From positions 1-7,193 of the forward strand of contig JBILCJ010000114.1 of NCBI GenBank assembly GCA_044353195.1: 7,193 bases of DNA. The letters are read 5' to 3'. Source of the stretch: UBA4416 sp044353195. Its GTDB lineage: Bacteria > Bacteroidota > Bacteroidia > B-17B0 > Aurantibacillaceae. The notes beneath the pieces were generated by a model that worked only from the letters and a program-made list of their open reading frames with translations, searched no databases and was not told the origin of the DNA. Positions 1-5,781 of this stretch are shown here, piece after piece (the stretch's first letter is position 1; the number at the start of each line of letters is the position of its first letter). The position numbers and the translations under genes are program-made.

Positions 1-1418
1 GTATTGAACTAGCAAAACTACTGTTACAAAAGCCAGATGTATTGATGTTGGATGAGCCGACTAACCATTTAGATATTGAAGCGATTCAGTGGTTAGAAGA
101 GTTTATGGATGTTTTTTCTGGTGCAGTTATTTTAATTAGTCACGATAAAACGTTTTTGGATACAGTTACTAAACGTACGATTGAGATTGTTAATCAAAAA
201 ATTTACGATTACAAAACAAATTATTCTCACTATTTAGTATTACGTCAAGAACGTAAACAACAACAAGAGAACGCTCAAAAAAATCAACAAAAAATGATTG
301 ATCAAACGGAAGTATTGATTGATAAATTTAGAGCAAAGGCAAGTAAATCAGCCATGGCTCAATCGTTGATAAAAAAATTAGATAGATTAGATAGAGTAGA
401 AGTAGACGATATGGACACAGCATCTGTTCGTTTTCGTTTTCCACCTCCAGCACACAGTGGTAAAATTGTGATCACAGCAAATGAAGCTGGAAAATCTTAT
501 GGAGAAAAACATATTTTTTCGGGAGCAAATTTCATTATTACAAAAGGAGAAAAAATTGGTTTAGTTGGTCGTAATGGCGAAGGAAAATCAACGATGATGA
601 AAATGATTGCCAGTAAAATAAAATACGATGGCGAAATTCAATTAGGACATAGTGTTTTGATGGGCTACTTTGAACAAGATCAAGAAGAAAAAGTTGATTT
701 AGATAAAACAGTGTTTGAAACCATTGATGAATTAGCTGTTGGTGATGTCAGACGACAAGTGCGTAGTTTGTTAGGCTCATTCTTATTTGGTGGAGATGAT
801 ATTGATAAAAAGGTAAAAGTACTCAGTGGAGGAGAACGCGGTCGTTTAGCGCTTTGTAAATTATTATTAGAACCTTATAATTTATTGTTGTTAGATGAGC
901 CAACCAATCACTTAGATATTAAATCGAAAGAGGTGTTGAAACAATCTCTCATTGATTATGAAGGAACGCTTGTCATGGTGAGCCACGATAGAGATTTTAT
1001 GACAGGGTTATGCGATCGTTTATTCGAATTCAGAGATGGTCATTTAAAAGAATACTTATGTGACATTAAAGAGTTTATGGAAATTCGTAAAGTGGAAAGA
1101 CTTAACGAATTAGATTTGGATAAATCAGGCGTTAAAGCAGCAGCTGTGGTTGAAAAAAAGCAGACAACTGTTTCTGATTTTGAGGCACAAGAAAAGAAAA
1201 AGCAACAAAGCCAAATTCAAACACAAATTAAAAAATCGGAAGAAGAAATTGAGCGATTAGAATCTGAGATTAAAAAATTAGATGATCAGTTATCCATTCC
1301 AGAAACCTACGATACGCTTAGTAAAGACCCAAACTTTTTTAATTCTTATAATAAATTAAAAAAAGATTTAGAACTAGAAATGCAGAAGTGGGAAAATTTG
1401 AGCGCTAAGCTTAATTAA
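1..1418 (+). CDS. ABC-F family ATP-binding protein, 3' part (5' end outside window)
   Basis: This is the C-terminal 471 residues of a soluble ABC-F ATPase with two ATP-binding domains. The reading frame is open from base 3, so the gene continues to the left; the codon at 42 is an internal TTG, not a start. Seen in the fragment: Walker B of domain 1 (LMLDEPTNHLD, residues 14-24) and its H-switch SHD (46-48); a charged, Gln/Lys-rich linker (about 70-140) typical of the ABC-F interdomain arm; then domain 2 with Walker A GRNGEGKST (189-197), signature LSGGE (274-278), Walker B LLLLDEPTNHLD (294-305) and SHD (327-329). A Lys/Glu-rich C-terminal coiled coil (about 393-471) resembles the Uup/YheS-type tail. 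There are no membrane segments. ABC-F proteins bind the ribosomal E site and relieve stalled translation; a few confer antibiotic resistance. Nothing here indicates resistance, and the subfamily cannot be fixed without the N-terminus. The gene converges on ribH, with only 19 nt between the stops. Confidence 0.95.
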   Translation, partial: IELAKLLLQKPDVLMLDEPTNHLDIEAIQWLEEFMDVFSGAVILISHDKTFLDTVTKRTIEIVNQKIYDYKTNYSHYLVLRQERKQQQENAQKNQQKMIDQTEVLIDKFRAKASKSAMAQSLIKKLDRLDRVEVDDMDTASVRFRFPPPAHSGKIVITANEAGKSYGEKHIFSGANFIITKGEKIGLVGRNGEGKSTMMKMIASKIKYDGEIQLGHSVLMGYFEQDQEEKVDLDKTVFETIDELAVGDVRRQVRSLLGSFLFGGDDIDKKVKVLSGGERGRLALCKLLLEPYNLLLLDEPTNHLDIKSKEVLKQSLIDYEGTLVMVSHDRDFMTGLCDRLFEFRDGHLKEYLCDIKEFMEIRKVERLNELDLDKSGVKAAAVVEKKQTTVSDFEAQEKKKQQSQIQTQIKKSEEEIERLESEIKKLDDQLSIPETYDTLSKDPNFFNSYNKLKKDLELEMQKWENLSAKLN

Positions 1419-1423
1419 TTTAT

Positions 1424-1451
1424 GAAGTGTTTTATAATTAAAAACTACTTC
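1424..1451. terminator. Weak candidate hairpin between convergent ABC-F and ribH genes
   Basis: An inverted repeat pairs GAAGT+GTTTT (1424-1433) with AAAAC+ACTTC (1441-1451). It has one bulged T at 1446 and a 7-nt loop. It spans the short gap between the converging stop codons and overlaps the last codons of ribH. The T-run after the stem is poor in both directions, so this could be a weak shared terminator or a chance A/T-rich pairing. Confidence 0.35.
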
Positions 1452-1926
1452 TTAATCCTAACATTTTAATCGCGGTAACAGCGGCTTCGTCGCCTTTGTT
1501 GCCGTGTTTTCCGCCAACTCTATCAAGCGCTTGTTCTTCGGTGTTAGTAGTTAATACACCAAAAATAAATGGTTTATTGTATTTTATATTTAGGTCGGTA
1601 ATTCCTTTTGCAACCGAATCACATATAAAATCAAAGTGTTTGGTATCACCTTGAATAACACATCCCAAACAAATAATAGCGTCCACGTTTCCAAATTCGG
1701 CCATGTATTGTCCACCTAAGGTTAATTCAAAAGCCCCAGGTACTGTTTTGGTTACAATATTGTTTTCTGTAGCACCATATTTAATCAAGGTGTTATATGC
1801 GCCTTGCATAAGCGCATGTGTGATATGATGATTCCATTCTGCCCACACAATTCCAAATTTCATGCCTGCTGCATTTGGAACATCAGATCCTTCAAAGTTC
1901 GATAAGTTTTTTAATTCGCTTGCCAT
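1438..1926 (-). CDS. ribH: 6,7-dimethyl-8-ribityllumazine synthase (riboflavin synthase beta subunit)
   Basis: RibH condenses 5-amino-6-ribitylamino-uracil with 3,4-dihydroxy-2-butanone 4-phosphate to give 6,7-dimethyl-8-ribityllumazine, the penultimate step of riboflavin synthesis in the cytoplasm. The 162-residue length is normal for the family. Visible motifs are the substrate-binding AEWNHHI region (W31, about 29-35), VPGAFEL (62-68), the GCVIQGDTKHFDF segment carrying the catalytic histidine H97, and the LDRVGGKHGNKG phosphate-binding region with R136. The N-terminal 20 or so residues are typical of Bacteroidota versions. The ATG at 1924-1926 was chosen because it keeps this extension; no Shine-Dalgarno is present, as expected. 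The gene lies 67 nt downstream of a TPR protein gene on the same strand, a neighbour arrangement I recall as common in Bacteroidota. The gap holds a hairpin and no recognisable TAnnTTTG box, so expression probably depends on transcription from upstream. The gap is too short for an FMN riboswitch. Confidence 0.97.
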   Translation of the reverse strand: MASELKNLSNFEGSDVPNAAGMKFGIVWAEWNHHITHALMQGAYNTLIKYGATENNIVTKTVPGAFELTLGGQYMAEFGNVDAIICLGCVIQGDTKHFDFICDSVAKGITDLNIKYNKPFIFGVLTTNTEEQALDRVGGKHGNKGDEAAVTAIKMLGLRSSF

Positions 1927-1946
1927 AATGATGTTGTTGTAAATAA

Positions 1947-1972
1947 AAAAAGGTGAATGAATTCACCTTTTT
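1947..1972 (-). terminator. Terminator-like hairpin between the TPR gene and ribH
   Basis: An 11-bp perfect stem, AAAAAGGTGAA (1947-1957) with TTCACCTTTTT (1962-1972), closes a 4-nt loop. Read on the minus strand it is followed by a run of seven T, so it has the form of an intrinsic terminator for the TPR gene. Its outer base pairs are A/T, so it could also work from the other strand. It ends only about 20 nt before the ribH start codon, so it may act as a partial terminator or attenuator rather than a complete stop. Confidence 0.7.
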
Positions 1973-1993
1973 AATTAATTTAAATAGAATTGA

Positions 1994-2755
1994 TTAATCA
2001 ATGTTTCCTAAAACTTTTACGCGAGCAATGTATTTTTCAATTTCACGAGCTTCGTTACTTTTAGAATATTCACTTTTTAAACGCTCATATAAAGCTAAAG
2101 CTTCTGTATAGTTTGCTTTTACTTCGTAGGCAAAAGCTGCTTTCTTTAAAAATAATGGTGTTGTAAAGTTATTGTTTGACTTCTCTGAAGCACTTAAATA
2201 AAATTTAATAGCGTCATCAGTTTTGTTTAATTCCATATTAGCATCGCCAATTGCGCCGATTGCCATAGGAGCAACCATTTCATCATCGCCACTAAATGCT
2301 TCTAAGTAAGTGATAGCTTCTTCAAACTTACCAGCACGTAATAAACAAATACCTGCGTAATAATTTGCTAAATTACCTGTTTTAGTGCTTGAATACGCTT
2401 CAGCAATTTCTTTGAAACCCATCATTGTTTTAGGTCCTTCAGACGATTGCACATTTAAACCACCGTTTAAGGCAATATTAAAGCTATCTCTTTCAAAATA
2501 ATTTTGAGCATAAAATATTTCGTTACTTGCTGCTTTTTCTTCGCCAGGTAAATAATAGAATTTATAAAAACTAAATAAGGCTACAATAGCTAATAAAGCA
2601 CCACCACCGTAAGTAATTGCTTTTTTATTTTCTTCATACAAATCTTCTAAACCACCTAAATTAAGAGTGTTTTTGTTAGATGATTTTGTTTTTTTTGGTT
2701 TGTTTACAACCTCTTCAAATTCAACTTGTTCGTTTTGCACTAATTCTTCTGACAT
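1994..2755 (-). CDS. Membrane-anchored tetratricopeptide-repeat protein (YfgM-like)
   Basis: This 253-residue protein has a single-pass signal-anchor layout. A charged N-terminal cytoplasmic tail (1-46, acidic, then a Lys/Ser/Asn patch at 20-29) is followed by one hydrophobic segment (about 47-68, rich in G/A/L/F) and a C-terminal domain of helical repeats. TPR-like units are visible at about 130-155 (YYAGICLLRAGKFEEAITYL), 162-189 (around GDANMELNKTDDAIKFY) and 199-233 (around AAFAYEVKANYTEALALYE). The positive patch before the membrane segment predicts an inside N-terminus and an extracytoplasmic repeat domain. This resembles the YfgM family, which in enterobacteria associates with the PpiD/SecYEG translocon; that role is an inference here, and a general scaffold role is equally possible. 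The ATG start is preceded by a Bacteroidota-type promoter. ribH follows on the same strand, after a hairpin. Confidence 0.9.
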   Translation of the reverse strand: MSEELVQNEQVEFEEVVNKPKKTKSSNKNTLNLGGLEDLYEENKKAITYGGGALLAIVALFSFYKFYYLPGEEKAASNEIFYAQNYFERDSFNIALNGGLNVQSSEGPKTMMGFKEIAEAYSSTKTGNLANYYAGICLLRAGKFEEAITYLEAFSGDDEMVAPMAIGAIGDANMELNKTDDAIKFYLSASEKSNNNFTTPLFLKKAAFAYEVKANYTEALALYERLKSEYSKSNEAREIEKYIARVKVLGNID

Positions 2756-2776
2756 ATAATCTATTTTTTTGAATTG

Positions 2777-2805
2777 CGAATATAAACATAATTATCTATT
2801 TTCAA
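2777..2805 (-). promoter_or_regulatory. Probable promoter of the TPR gene
   Basis: On the minus strand TTG (2803-2805, within a T-run) lies 18 nt before TATATTCG (2777-2784). This matches the Bacteroidota consensus TTG / TAnnTTTG except for C at the sixth position of the downstream box. It predicts a transcription start about 15 nt before the ATG at 2755. No other candidate is visible in the 95-nt gap, and I see no convincing terminator for the lipoprotein gene on the upstream side. Confidence 0.6.
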
Positions 2806-2850
2806 AAACTAGACATTAAATTGTTTATGAAGGCAAGGCTGTTAATTTAA

Positions 2851-3225
2851 TTATTCTGTAACAGCAATGTTTTTGACGAGTTTTTCATTGTTTCTTAAAG
2901 AAATTGAAAAACCACCTTTAACAATGTGAGGGTAAGCAATATCTAAATCATTGCCTTTGGCATAAATGTAATAACTTCCTTTGTAAAAGGAGATTGAATA
3001 ATTTCCTTCAGCATCTGCTTGCACACTTGTATCGTATAATTTGTAATCATCCCCAGGGAATTCGGTTGCATTAAACTTAATGTAAACGAGTGCATTTGCT
3101 ATGGCTTTTCCATGATGATTAACAACCCCCTTTAATGAACTTTTTCCACCTAATTGATTTTTTTTGCAAGACTGAAAACTGAATATAAGGGCAATACTTA
3201 ATACTATTTTAACTAAGTTATTCAT
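2851..3225 (-). CDS. Small lipoprotein, probable transthyretin/carboxypeptidase-regulatory-like domain, unknown function
   Basis: This 124-residue protein begins with a short lipoprotein signal peptide: Lys at 6, a hydrophobic core at 7-17, and lipobox FQSC with the lipidated cysteine at C20. The mature part is a single small beta-rich domain. It starts GVVNHHGKAIANALVYI (33-49) and continues ADAEGNYSISFYKGSYYIYAKG (70-91), the usual pattern of carboxypeptidase-regulatory-like or transthyretin-like folds. It has nine tyrosines, three histidines, no tryptophan, and no cysteine after the lipobox. Lys-Lys follows the lipidated cysteine with no acidic cluster, so I expect a periplasm-facing rather than a surface-exported lipoprotein. 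The gene starts 18 nt after the stop of the di-heme peroxidase and has no promoter of its own, so the two are almost certainly co-transcribed. The fold is inferred from pattern only; the function is unknown, and a partner or substrate-binding role for the peroxidase is a guess. Confidence 0.85.
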   Translation of the reverse strand: MNNLVKIVLSIALIFSFQSCKKNQLGGKSSLKGVVNHHGKAIANALVYIKFNATEFPGDDYKLYDTSVQADAEGNYSISFYKGSYYIYAKGNDLDIAYPHIVKGGFSISLRNNEKLVKNIAVTE

Positions 3226-3243
3226 GATTTTTAGTTTTAAGGG

Positions 3244-4266
3244 TTATTCGGCAAATCGTTTGTCGTTTAAGAACGTTGGATCTGTTAATGTTTTTAAGAA
3301 TGAAATGATGTCTTTTTTGTTTTGTGTTGTCAATGAAATACCTCCAACTAATAAAGGGTCTAGTGTAGAAGACGAAGCAATAGATGAGCTATAGTGATTT
3401 AAACAATCTTCTAAGGTGTTGAAACGTCCATCGTGCATGTATGGTGCAGATTTCTCAATGTTTCTTAAAGAAGGCGTTTTAAATTTATATAAATCGCTTG
3501 GTAAATTGGTAATGTGTGCTCTTCCACTATCATTTAAAAGAGTTACACCAATACCATTATTTTTAAATTCATAATTAGTAAATAAAGGTTCGGTGTGGCA
3601 TGTCGCACATTTTGAAACAAATAAATTATATCCATTTTGTTCCTCCGACGTAAATGATTTAGTTCCTTTTTTAACGTCATCGTATTTACTGTTATAACTA
3701 TACATAGTACCCAAAAACTGTGCTAATGATTTGAGAAGTCTTTGAGAAGTCATCACTTCATCGCCGTATGCCGCTTTGCATAAGGATTTATATTTTGTTG
3801 TTGCATTTAATTTGGTTATGACATTTCCAATAGTTTCATTATGTTCGATCGGATTTGCAATTGGACCTAGTGGCTGTACTTCTAAATTTAAAATTCCACC
3901 ATCGTGCATAAATGATGTATTCCAATTTAAATTTTGTAAGGCTGGTGAATTTCTTTTTCCTAATATTCCATTTATTCCGTGACTTACATCATGCCCAACG
4001 TTTGAAAAAGCTCCAAATTGTTGATGACACGAACCACATGAAATAGTATTATTAGCAGATAAAATAGGATCGTAAAATAAATTCTTACCAAGCAAAAATC
4101 GTTCTGTAGTAATCGTGTTATTATTGAAATTATATGTTGGAGTAGGCCAGCCTTCTGGCACAATTTCTTTAATTCCTTCAACATTAACAACAGGAATAAT
4201 TTCAGGGTCAACTGAACAAGAATAGCTTAGAAATAAAACACTTCCTATTATTAATTTAATTTTCAT
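3244..4266 (-). CDS. Lipoprotein di-heme cytochrome c peroxidase (CCP/MauG family)
   Basis: This is a periplasmic di-heme c-type cytochrome of the bacterial cytochrome c peroxidase/MauG family, 340 residues, a normal length. A signal peptide ends in lipobox SYSC with C17 as the lipidated cysteine, so the enzyme is membrane-anchored. The two heme-binding motifs are CGSCH (77-81) and CATCH (220-224). Other family landmarks are NLNWN with W115, a probable inter-heme tryptophan, the FMHDGG segment (119-124), and PYMHDGR (275-281). M277 sits where classical peroxidases have the methionine ligand of the electron-transfer heme and MauG has a tyrosine. This favours hydrogen peroxide reduction over MauG-type radical chemistry, but alignment is needed. 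Functional heme insertion requires a cytochrome c maturation system, which is not in this window. It is the first gene of a two-gene unit with the small lipoprotein and has its own promoter. The physiological substrate is unknown. Confidence 0.95.
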   Translation of the reverse strand: MKIKLIIGSVLFLSYSCSVDPEIIPVVNVEGIKEIVPEGWPTPTYNFNNNTITTERFLLGKNLFYDPILSANNTISCGSCHQQFGAFSNVGHDVSHGINGILGKRNSPALQNLNWNTSFMHDGGILNLEVQPLGPIANPIEHNETIGNVITKLNATTKYKSLCKAAYGDEVMTSQRLLKSLAQFLGTMYSYNSKYDDVKKGTKSFTSEEQNGYNLFVSKCATCHTEPLFTNYEFKNNGIGVTLLNDSGRAHITNLPSDLYKFKTPSLRNIEKSAPYMHDGRFNTLEDCLNHYSSSIASSSTLDPLLVGGISLTTQNKKDIISFLKTLTDPTFLNDKRFAE

Positions 4267-4304
4267 TTTCTAAAATTAAGTTTGAATTAAATAATGTTGT
4301 GTAT

Positions 4305-4333
4305 CAAAAGTAGTTAATTATTAATTAAACAAA
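4305..4333 (-). promoter_or_regulatory. Promoter of the peroxidase-lipoprotein operon, with palindromic spacer
   Basis: On the minus strand TTTG (4330-4333) is followed by a 17-nt spacer counted from its TTG core position and an exact TACTTTTG box (4305-4312). This is a good Bacteroidota sigma-factor promoter. It predicts a leader of about 33 nt before the ATG at 4266. The spacer is almost entirely a perfect odd palindrome, TTAATTA-T-TAATTAA (4314-4328), which could be an operator or just A/T-rich sequence. The promoter lies in the 82-nt gap after the phosphoesterase gene, where no terminator is visible. Confidence 0.75.
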
Positions 4334-4349
4334 TAGCATAAAAATTAGT

Positions 4350-5612
4350 TTAGGCTTTCGCTAATTCAATCACTGTAATTTCAGGCCAAATACCTAATCT
4401 ACCGGGGTAACCTAAAAATCCTAAACCTCTATTTACATATAAATATTGATTATCTTGCTTATATAAACCTGCCCAATTTTTATATAAATACTTTACAGGA
4501 CTCCATTTAAAGCCAGGTATTTCAATCCCAAATTGCATACCATGTGTATGTCCACTTAATGTTAAATCAATGTCGTTGTATTTTGATTCTTTTAAAACTT
4601 GCCTATCCCAATGCGATGGATCGTGAGACAATAAAATTTTAAATGGATAATTTTCTGTACCTGCATGCGCGTTTTCTAACTTTCCATATTTAGGAAATCT
4701 TAAATTACCGCCCCAGTTTTCAATACCAAGTAAGGCAATTTTTTCTCCATCCTTTTCGATAGGTACATGTTCATTCATTAATAAACGCCAACCCGAATTT
4801 TTGTGCACATCTTTTAATGCTTCTAAGTTTTCTTTTTTATGTTCAGTAGATTGCCATTGAACGTAATCGCCATAATCATGATTACCCAAACAAGAATATA
4901 CACCATATGGAGCTTTCAACATTTTATAGGTTTCAAGATGTGGTTTTGTTTCTGATGTTTCATTGTTTACTAAATCACCAGTAAAAAATATAATATCCGG
5001 TTTCTGATCTAATACAATATTAAATGCTTTTATTAAAGGTTCTGTGCTTAAAAAACTACCACAATGTATGTCAGATAATTGAACTATTTTGAAGCCAATA
5101 AATGCGTCTGGTAAATTTGGAGCAATAACTTTTACCTTATGAACTCTGTATTTATAAGCTCCTCTGAGCATTCCATAAATTAAAGAAACAGCAGGAATAA
5201 CTGAAAAAGTTAAAGCTAAATAACTGAAAAATTTTAACCGACTGATAGAATGACTTGATTCAGAAATGGGCTGATTTGTGGTAGTTGTAAATTTTGAAAC
5301 AATCCATTTTATTCCTCTTATCAAATCATCAACCACTAAAAATGTGCTTCCAATGAGTTTACTTAAAAAAAACATAATAAATACAAATAGAATTAATCTT
5401 AAAAAAGAATTCCATTCTGGTGGCGGGAAAATAGTAGCTAAAGCAGAGAATAATATGGTTAGTGCGCTAATAACGTAAGCCACATTCATGATATATTTTC
5501 TTTTTACTGGCGAATAATCTGCAGTAATGACTTTTAACGCTTGAGTAAAATACAGTTCAACAGCCAAAATAAAAATGAAGACAATGAACAAAAAAAGAAA
5601 GGATGGTTTCAT
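4350..5612 (-). CDS. Membrane-anchored metallophosphoesterase (calcineurin-like, YkuE/YaeI-type)
   Basis: This 420-residue protein has four predicted N-terminal membrane segments (about 2-21, 41-63, 71-92 and 129-148), followed by a calcineurin-like phosphoesterase domain. All metal-binding blocks are visible: D181-x-H183 (in QLSDIHCG), GD at 212-213 (FTGDLVNN), GNHD at 243-246, H330 (LLSHDPSHW) and GHTHG at 354-358. It therefore should be a catalytically competent dinuclear metal enzyme. Relatives hydrolyse phosphodiesters or lipid-linked pyrophosphates; the substrate here cannot be read from sequence. Positive charges between segments 1 and 2 and after segment 3 suggest the catalytic domain faces the periplasm, but this is weak. 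The start used is the ATG at 5610-5612. The frame extends upstream to a TTG at 5655-5657, but that TTG is the -33 promoter element, so the longer start is rejected. It is divergent from the thiolase gene. Confidence 0.92.
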   Translation of the reverse strand: MKPSFLFLFIVFIFILAVELYFTQALKVITADYSPVKRKYIMNVAYVISALTILFSALATIFPPPEWNSFLRLILFVFIMFFLSKLIGSTFLVVDDLIRGIKWIVSKFTTTTNQPISESSHSISRLKFFSYLALTFSVIPAVSLIYGMLRGAYKYRVHKVKVIAPNLPDAFIGFKIVQLSDIHCGSFLSTEPLIKAFNIVLDQKPDIIFFTGDLVNNETSETKPHLETYKMLKAPYGVYSCLGNHDYGDYVQWQSTEHKKENLEALKDVHKNSGWRLLMNEHVPIEKDGEKIALLGIENWGGNLRFPKYGKLENAHAGTENYPFKILLSHDPSHWDRQVLKESKYNDIDLTLSGHTHGMQFGIEIPGFKWSPVKYLYKNWAGLYKQDNQYLYVNRGLGFLGYPGRLGIWPEITVIELAKA

Positions 5613-5628
5613 AGTAAATAATAATATG

Positions 5629-5657
5629 CAAATATATTGATAAGTACCTAAATACAA
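5629..5657 (-). promoter_or_regulatory. Promoter of the metallophosphoesterase gene
   Basis: On the minus strand TTG (5655-5657) lies 18 nt before an exact TATATTTG box (5629-5636), both matching the Bacteroidota promoter consensus. The box ends 16 nt before the ATG at 5612, which predicts a very short leader of roughly 10-12 nt with no Shine-Dalgarno. This decides the start codon of the gene. Confidence 0.8.
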
Positions 5658-5754
5658 CTATTTTACTCATTAAATAGAATTGCTTTAATGTTAATTACTT
5701 GTAAAAATGTTGAAGTTTTTTTTATAAAAAGTAAGCAATCAAAAATCAAAGTAT

Positions 5755-5762
5755 TACATTTG
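5755..5762 (+). promoter_or_regulatory. Candidate -7 box for the thiolase gene
   Basis: TACATTTG matches TAnnTTTG exactly and lies 19 nt before the thiolase ATG, giving a predicted leader of about 14 nt. No TTG is found at the proper distance upstream (the sequence there is a GTAAGCAATC stretch), so the upstream element is weak or replaced by an activator or the A/T-rich tract at about 5715-5730. It shares the 169-nt divergent intergenic region with the phosphoesterase promoter. Confidence 0.6.
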
Positions 5763-5781
5763 GCGCAAAATAAATACAATT

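Noticed and set aside
1..1418. ABC-F antibiotic resistance protein
   Set aside because: The family includes resistance determinants, but the long C-terminal coiled coil and housekeeping context give no support, and the N-terminal half is missing.
1927..1993. FMN riboswitch upstream of ribH
   Set aside because: The 67-nt gap is too short for an RFN element and contains only a simple hairpin and A/T-rich sequence.
2800..2850. Terminator after the small lipoprotein gene
   Set aside because: Only an A/T-only 8-bp pairing with a long loop can be drawn and there is no T-run directly after it, so it is not a credible intrinsic terminator.
2889..3472. 14-nt direct repeat (TGTTTCTTAAAGAA at 2889-2902 and 3459-3472)
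   Set aside because: Both copies lie inside coding regions and encode the same short SLRN stretch in two unrelated proteins; it looks like a codon-level coincidence in A/T-rich DNA rather than a functional repeat.
3776..3982. 68-codon plus-strand open frame
   Set aside because: It lies entirely within the di-heme peroxidase gene on the opposite strand, has no promoter or family resemblance, and is explained as a shadow of the real coding frame.
3984..4211. 75-codon minus-strand open frame with hydrophobic stretches
   Set aside because: It overlaps the peroxidase in another frame, across the region encoding the first heme motif; it is an out-of-frame shadow of A/T-rich sequence.
5278..5478. 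66-codon plus-strand open frame
   Set aside because: It is antisense to the membrane part of the phosphoesterase gene with no supporting signal.
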